Source: Odontesthes bonariensis (taxonomy: Eukaryota; Chordata; Actinopteri; Atheriniformes; Atherinopsidae). From it: a stretch of DNA of 64,000 bases. The notes beneath the pieces are model-generated. The model did no database searches. It was not told where the DNA came from and saw nothing but the letters and a program-made list of their open reading frames with translations. Shown piece by piece: positions 59,601 through 64,000 of this stretch; position 1 is the first letter of the stretch; each line of letters starts with the position of its first letter. The stretch is from the NCBI RefSeq assembly GCF_027942865.1, contig NC_134517.1:6405705-6469704 (forward strand). Direction: 5' to 3'. Made by a program: the position numbers and the translations under genes.

Positions 59601-62600
59601 TGCAGCTGCTGAAATGAATTGAAAATCATTCATTATCATCATCAATGATAATTGTAACATGTACGGTATATTGTTATTGTTACCTTGCCACTGAAACTAC
59701 AGTGAAGGGTTAATTGTTGCCCACCTGAGTAATTGACCAACAAATGTTTTCATGGCGTGCCGCTCGAGCTGAAACAAAAATCGTCACGTTTCATACATGC
59801 CACTCACACGTACACTCACAGTACTCCTGGTGTGAACCCATCATAACATCCTTTGACAAGTGTATGCCTTCTTTTTAAGTTTAATCTTTTTAAGTTTAAT
59901 TTTGCACTTGTTTTTAAAGTATACCAAGGACCACTGTTAAGATACACTAGAGCTCAGTTGTTGTTTTTACTTAAGGCTGCATCTCCAGCTGTGCTGTCAG
60001 TTGAAAGGATCGGCCTTCCTAATTGTATATATGTATATGTATATGCATATAACTGCTTAGTATGACATTCCTTTTCTCTATACCTTATCTTATATTATCA
60101 ATCTTATTTATTTGTTTGTATCATTATCCAGATTGTTTTAGATGGCTTTTTTCCAAAGCCCGGAGCTGATTACTCGTCCACAAGCTCATCTAACCCTGAC
60201 AGAACATTCATATTTGTCAACAGCCGGCCGGTCCAGCAAAAGGAAATAATGAAGGTAAAGTCGTTTTGGGTAAATTTAACTACAGGATTTTTCCAGTCAA
60301 TTATTATTTTTTTTGTATCTAACAATATTATCTTCTTTTGTATTTCTGCAACTGTTTCCTGGTGCAAATATGGGATTTATCCTCAGTTGTTGCGTCAACA
60401 CTATTCTGCTCAGTATGCAGATGACGCAGTCCGGCAACGATATCCCACCCTCATGCTTAAAATCACAGTTTCACCTTCTTCGGTGGATGTAAATCTTACA
60501 CCGGACAAGACCCAGATTCTTCTTCATAACAAGGTAAATTTGGTCAGATGTTGGATGTGATTAGACAATACAGTATAATGAAGTACACCCTCATTTAATT
60601 CTAAGGTTTTTCTTATCAGAACAAAATAAAATTAAAAATGAAGCCAACATGCAGAAGCAGTATCTGGAAAGCTAAATACATCCCTTGATTTGTAGCTTGT
60701 AGATCCAGCTTCAGCAGCAATAACTTGAAATAATAATTTTCAGTTTGACATGGTCAGTCTCTCCAATTAATGTGAAGGTAGCTTGGCCCACTCTTCTGTA
60801 CATAATTTCTTCAGTTTATTACGTTTTGCAGGCATTTATTTACACACAGCTGTCTCAAAGAAGACATACTATGCCCTTTTTTTTTCACAAGCGGACAGAA
60901 TTTCTTGAGGTCTTTGTGAAATGTCAGTGCTTTGGTCAAAATAACAGAGACAGTACATCAGCACCATTTTCAAACATTGATTTATACTTCTATCCATGAG
61001 GCTAATTTTAGTGAAATTTTATGTTAATATCACAGCAAAAAACAAGCAGAAAAGAGATAGGAAATTTAATTTTCCCACTTAAAAGGCATAGCATCATCTG
61101 AAGTTGAAGTTAGGCCAAGATACCAAGAAAGGAGGTGGATAACTTTGTAGAGTGGTAAACGCTGTTGCCTCATAGCAAGAGGTTCAAATCCCTGCTGGGA
61201 CCTTTCTGTGTGGAGTTTGCATGTTCTCATCGTGTACGCGTTGGTTCTCTCTGGATACTCTGGCTTCCTCCCACTGCTTAAAAACACGCACATTAGGTTA
61301 GTTGGTGTCTTTAGTGGGTGTGAGTGTTGTGTCTCTGTGTGGCCCGGTGATGGACTGATGACCTTTCCAGGGTGTACCCCGCCTCTCGTCCAATGACAGC
61401 TGGGATAGGCTCCAGCCCCACCTTGACCCTGAGTTGAATTAAGTGGGTATAGAAAATGCATGGATGTCGACATATGTCATCTGAATAGAAGCATATGTTG
61501 CCTTTCAGAAACTGATGCTTCCTCATTAAATGTTCTGTAAACACTAATGTACCCCAATACCGACAGAGAAGCAGGGTCTTGAACTGAGCACTAAATAAAA
61601 GCTGGATGGTTCCTCTTCTCTTTAGTCCAGGGGAGCATCCAAAAGGATGTCATTTGTTGATTTATCTGACCACAGAACAGTTTTCTACTTTTCCTCAGTC
61701 CCTTTTAAATTAATTTCAGCCCAGAGAAGATGGCAGCATTTCTGTATCATGTTTACATATGGCTTCTTCTTTACCCGATGGAGCTTTAAGCAGCATTTGT
61801 GGACAGCATGGCAAACTGAAAGTGTTCCTGAGCCCATGCAGTGATTTCCATGATAGAGTGCCTGTTTTTAATGCAGCCCTGCCTGAGGACCCAAAGATCA
61901 CGAGCATCCAGTATTGATTTTGGCAGTTTCCCTCCCACATAGAGATGTCTCTTTCAATGACGTTCCACTCCTGGGAAGACTGGCAACTGTATCCACTTGT
62001 GGATAATCTTTCTCACTGCAGAATGATGGACTTAAACATTTTTGAAATGGCCTTTTAACCCTTCCCGGGTGGGCAGCATCAAATTGCTTAACTAAGATCC
62101 TTGATGATGTGTTTCCCCCTTAGCATTATGTAAACACACCTGAATTCTGCAGAAAAGCAAACTTAAAAAACCTTTTTTATGATTACACTTGCTAATGATC
62201 ATTAAATGAATTGTATTTGGTTCGGAGCATCTGGCTGCTACTTCCACTCTCAATTGCTCTGGAAGCAGTAAGGGTGGAGGTTTTTCACACACTGCCTCTG
62301 CATTTGGCTAGTTTTGTTTAAATTAATAATGACACAGTGTAATATATAACAAGTTGTAGTACATTTGAGTTTATTTACCTAATTTTAAGATCTGGTAACG
62401 GCAAAGTAATTATTTTTTTATTTATCTCCTCATATGTAAAAACTTCTAAACTGAAAGAGGGTGTATTTCCTTTTTAGCCTATCTGTATGTGCGATAAGGC
62501 TTTTTGTTTTTAATTATCTCTTATCTGTCTTATATGTAGGAGGCTGTGTTGACTGCAGTAGAGGCATTGCTTGTGTCTATGTATGGCTTTCGACCTAGTA

Positions 62601-63375
62601 CTGACCTGTCAGCTGTGAGGGAGCTCAGCAATGAGACATTTCTCCCACCATCTAGTCCTTTGCAGACTGATGCTTCACAACTTGAAAATGAAGGAAGCAT
62701 AGACAGGGACACCTCTCTCACCAACCACAGTGATAGCTTTGACAAAGATCTGCATAAACAAAGTGACACAGCATTGTCAACATCAACCACTAATGCTTCA
62801 CTGGACCGCCAGCCTTCAAACTGTAGCTCCTCATCCTCTGTAGCAGATGATTGGATCGTTGACCAGATCCCAGAGGAGTTCCACTCCAGCTTTTCTCTTT
62901 TCGATGATGGAATGACTCAGAGTTGCTCTCAGACAAAAGAAACTGATTCAGCAAAAAATTCTCCACAGAGACACCCACACATTGAAGTGTTAGCTGCAGA
63001 CGCAAGCAAAGACCAAATTTCAGCTCAGGACTGGAGTCGGGGGACAGCTTTGACTGACCCTTCCTCAGGAGAGCCCCTGCAGCCCATCATAATTCACCAA
63101 CCCTTAAAGCATGATCATTCTGACTCAGGTCAACATGTCAAAACTCAGGGCAGCTCCAGCAAAATGTTAAATGCTATAACGGAAAAACGAGCAGCTCTGA
63201 CAGCTTATGACATGATCAGCAACCGTGCCATGAGGGCACCACTGTCTCCTGTCGCCCTGTTTGAGAAGGAGGCCAGAGCCGAGGTCCTCAGGGAGAAACC
63301 CACTGCCAGCCTGCAGGATATCAGCATCGCTGTTCACGAGAGATGGAAAAATCTAAGGGAGGAAGACCGTAAGAA
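47648..63375 (+). CDS. pms1: PMS1, MutL-family mismatch-repair protein, 5' part (8 coding exons, continues past window)
   Basis: GHKL ATPase that pairs with MLH1. Exons 47648-47779, 48057-48239, 49269-49371, 49725-49888, 55092-55208, 60132-60254, 60387-60533 and 62540-63375; phases agree and give about 601 residues of an expected ~900. MutL ATPase motifs are intact: [12 protein letters not shown] (Glu27/Asn31 region), DNGHGI (56-61), [11 protein letters not shown] (89-99), [33 protein letters not shown] ends the N-terminal domain. The last large exon is a low-conservation Ser-rich linker and then an HMG-box start ([20 protein letters not shown] to [14 protein letters not shown]). The donor after 49371 is GC, not GT. 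Introns 5 and 6 are each about 5 kb and repeat-laden. The C-terminal MLH1-binding part is outside the window. Confidence 0.95.
48477..49237. mobile_element. TIR element with 3-bp target duplication, pms1 intron 3
   Basis: Inverted ends AGCCCCTTTCACACTGAG (from 48480) and CTCAGTGTGAAAGGGGCT (to 49234) are perfect over 18 bp and flanked by ACT on both sides (48477-48479, 49235-49237). Inside, gacccgcgt and gctttcacac blocks repeat near both ends. 48733-48883 has a short open frame ([16 protein letters not shown]...) that may be a relic of a MADF/Harbinger-type protein. 755 bp, non-autonomous. A 3-bp duplication suits PIF/Harbinger. Confidence 0.8.
50156..50564. mobile_element. Harbinger-type MITE with TAA target duplication, pms1 intron 5
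   Basis: Ends GGCTACGGCTACACGAAAAC (from 50159) and, reverse-complemented, GGCTGCGGCTACACGAAAAC (to 50561) match at 19 of 20 positions; TAA flanks both sides (50156-50158, 50562-50564). The 403-bp interior is rich in aaacg/cgttt and has no transposase. TAA duplication fits PIF/Harbinger (TWA). Confidence 0.82.
50565..51312 (-). mobile_element. CR1/L2-like LINE 3' end, pms1 intron 5
   Basis: Minus-strand frame 51312-50755 reads the C-terminal part of a non-LTR reverse transcriptase protein: [88 protein letters not shown] and [10 protein letters not shown], with no internal stop over 185 codons. The 3' UTR with gtaaagcgtctttgagc and a tail of (ATT)n follows to 50565. The upstream domains are missing. 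Confidence 0.88.
51340..51425 (-). repeat. Partial teleost SINE, minus orientation
   Basis: Reverse complement contains ctggcaaccagtacagggtg and cagctgggataggctccagc, the 3' core of the SINE also present at 27434, 27583 and 61141. Confidence 0.7.
51430..55091. other. Remainder of pms1 intron 5, nothing identified
   Basis: AT-rich unique-looking sequence. Small ORFs such as 52712-52993 (plus) and 53562-53964 (minus) have no recognisable similarity and no splice context that I trust. Confidence 0.4.
55786..55806. repeat. Poly(C) tract of 21
   Basis: Uninterrupted run of 21 C on the plus strand in pms1 intron 6, unusual in an AT-rich context. Confidence 0.95.
56922..56975. repeat. T-rich low-complexity tract
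   Basis: Runs of T broken by single A or C, in pms1 intron 6. Confidence 0.9.
57950..58480. repeat. Degenerate dispersed DNA repeat
   Basis: Blocks such as tttcagttttccacattttg, ttatgactcagaattatttc and aatgacaaagccaaaactag are those of a widespread fish/vertebrate non-autonomous DNA repeat with phrases like 'cacattttgttatg'. Family name not assigned. No coding potential. Confidence 0.5.
58583..59430 (+). mobile_element. CR1/L2/Rex1-like LINE 3' end with (GAATT)n tail
   Basis: 58613-58918 encodes the C-terminus: [56 protein letters not shown] and [16 protein letters not shown], ending at a stop. The 3' UTR contains gccagaggtttcttcctgtt and tttggcactatataaataaa, then about five GAATT units at 59405-59430. 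Same strand as pms1, intron 6. 5'-truncated. Confidence 0.85.
60640..62300. repeat. Degenerate DNA repeat interrupted by a SINE, pms1 intron between 60533 and 62540
   Basis: The two outer parts (about 60640-61100 and 61500-62300) carry blocks shared with 33740-34350, including caggcatttatttacacaca and ctgcagaatgatggacttaa. The SINE at 61141-61467 appears to have inserted into it. No intact ORF. Confidence 0.6.
61141..61467 (+). repeat. Teleost tRNA-like SINE, near full length
   Basis: Head with gtagagtggtaaacgctgtt and a B-box-like ggttcaaatccc, then tgtggagtttgcatgttctc, ttggttctctctggatactc, tttccagggtgtaccccgcc, cagctgggataggctccagc and the 3' end atagaaaatgcatggatg. This is the best-preserved of the four copies in the window. 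Confidence 0.88.
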
Positions 63376-64000
63376 GTAAGTTTCCAGACCTTTACCTTTT
63401 CTGAGTAGTTGTTTCCATCTCTTATTTGCACAAAAGGGAGAGGGGGAAAGTTTGACCTGTCATTTGCATGTGAAAAGCCTGCTCTGGAAATTTTATTGAT
63501 ATGAGCTGTGTTTCTAATTTCCAGACAACTGTGCCCATGAAATATCATCTATCCAGAGAATTGTTTTTCTTAGTTGTGACAGAAGTTATTTAGGGTTTTA
63601 TAAATCTTTTGAGATGGTTTTTATGTTCTACGTTTGAATAGTCCCCATGCATTACAATTATGAGGGACACTGAGTCATCATTATTTCTTTATTTAATGAA
63701 CTGGTATTTACTCATTTTGATTTGAAATATTATCTTAATATCCTTTCTCTAGGTTTGGACAAGTTTCTGACCATTTAAAAGTTTCACCTAAACTTCACAA
63801 GTAGTTTGAACATTAACACATACTGTAGGTGACTAGTAAAGACAGATCAGACCCAGAGATGATGGAGGTAATGAACATTTGTGTTTGACTCTGGCTCTCC
63901 TCAGAAACAGGGGATTTACATTAAGGAAAGGTAAGATGAGTAAGGAGTTTTTAGAAACAAACTATTAAGACCAGATGAGTGCGCATGTGTAAAGTAATTT
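63376..64000 (+). other. pms1 intron at the right edge; next exon not found
   Basis: Starts with the donor gtaagttt. An acceptor-like tttctctag at about 63752 is followed by a frame that stops after about 16 codons and does not resemble PMS1 beyond the HMG box, so I do not call an exon. Confidence 0.5.

Noticed and set aside
63753-63804. Possible next pms1 exon after acceptor tttctctag
   Set aside because: The frame stops after about 16 codons and does not resemble the PMS1 sequence that follows the HMG-box start; no donor follows.
1-64000. CRISPR arrays, prokaryotic operons, phage or integron features
   Set aside because: No regularly spaced repeats; all recognised genes are vertebrate, with spliceosomal introns.

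Overview
The window is nuclear DNA of a vertebrate, almost certainly a teleost fish and probably a spiny-rayed one. Evidence is the intron-rich conserved genes (GT-AG introns, single-copy orthologues of human genes), CR1/L2-type LINEs with fish-type 3' tails, a tRNA-like teleost SINE, and many TIR-bearing MITEs. No bacterial, plasmid, phage or CRISPR features are present.

Layout. (1) 1-27152, minus strand: gls, kidney-type glutaminase. It reads from its first exon near 27.1 kb to a GAC-type last exon at 5.6 kb; I reconstructed 15 coding exons giving a 572-residue mitochondrial enzyme. The alternative ankyrin-repeat (KGA) exons are not visible and would lie beyond the left edge. The introns carry an L2 LINE, a Harbinger-like element with a MADF ORF and a TTAA-flanked element with a long hairpin. 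(2) 27.4-28.0 kb: SINE copies between divergent genes. (3) 28550-32177, plus: fkbp7, an ER prolyl isomerase with EF-hands and an HDEL tail. (4) 32.2-34.6 kb: fkbp7 3' UTR, two exon-like segments on the minus strand that I cannot assign, and a degenerate DNA repeat. (5) 34666-37704, minus: osgepl1 (mitochondrial tRNA t6A synthesis). (6) 38858-39562, plus: alkbh6 in one coding exon. (7) 40370-41419, plus: adat3 in one coding exon. (8) 42687-44864, minus: ormdl1, complete. (9) 47648 to the right edge, plus: pms1 (MutL homologue), first eight coding exons only; the C-terminal part is outside the window.

How the genes relate. osgepl1/alkbh6 and ormdl1/pms1 are head-to-head pairs with short GC-containing intergenic stretches that look like shared promoters. 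adat3 and ormdl1 converge, with poly(A) signals about 200 bp apart. osgepl1, alkbh6 and adat3 sit side by side; the first and last are tRNA-modification factors and alkbh6 is an AlkB-family dioxygenase. In human, gls, osgepl1, ormdl1, pms1 and fkbp7 are on chromosome 2q, whereas alkbh6 and adat3 are on chromosome 19, so this is a fish-specific gene order.

I see no convincing new multi-gene system. The most unusual items are the TTAA-flanked element family (three copies with TTAAAGC ends), the antisense exon-like segments beside fkbp7, the GC-AG intron in pms1, the tandem acceptor at the GAC exon of gls, and the intronless alkbh6.
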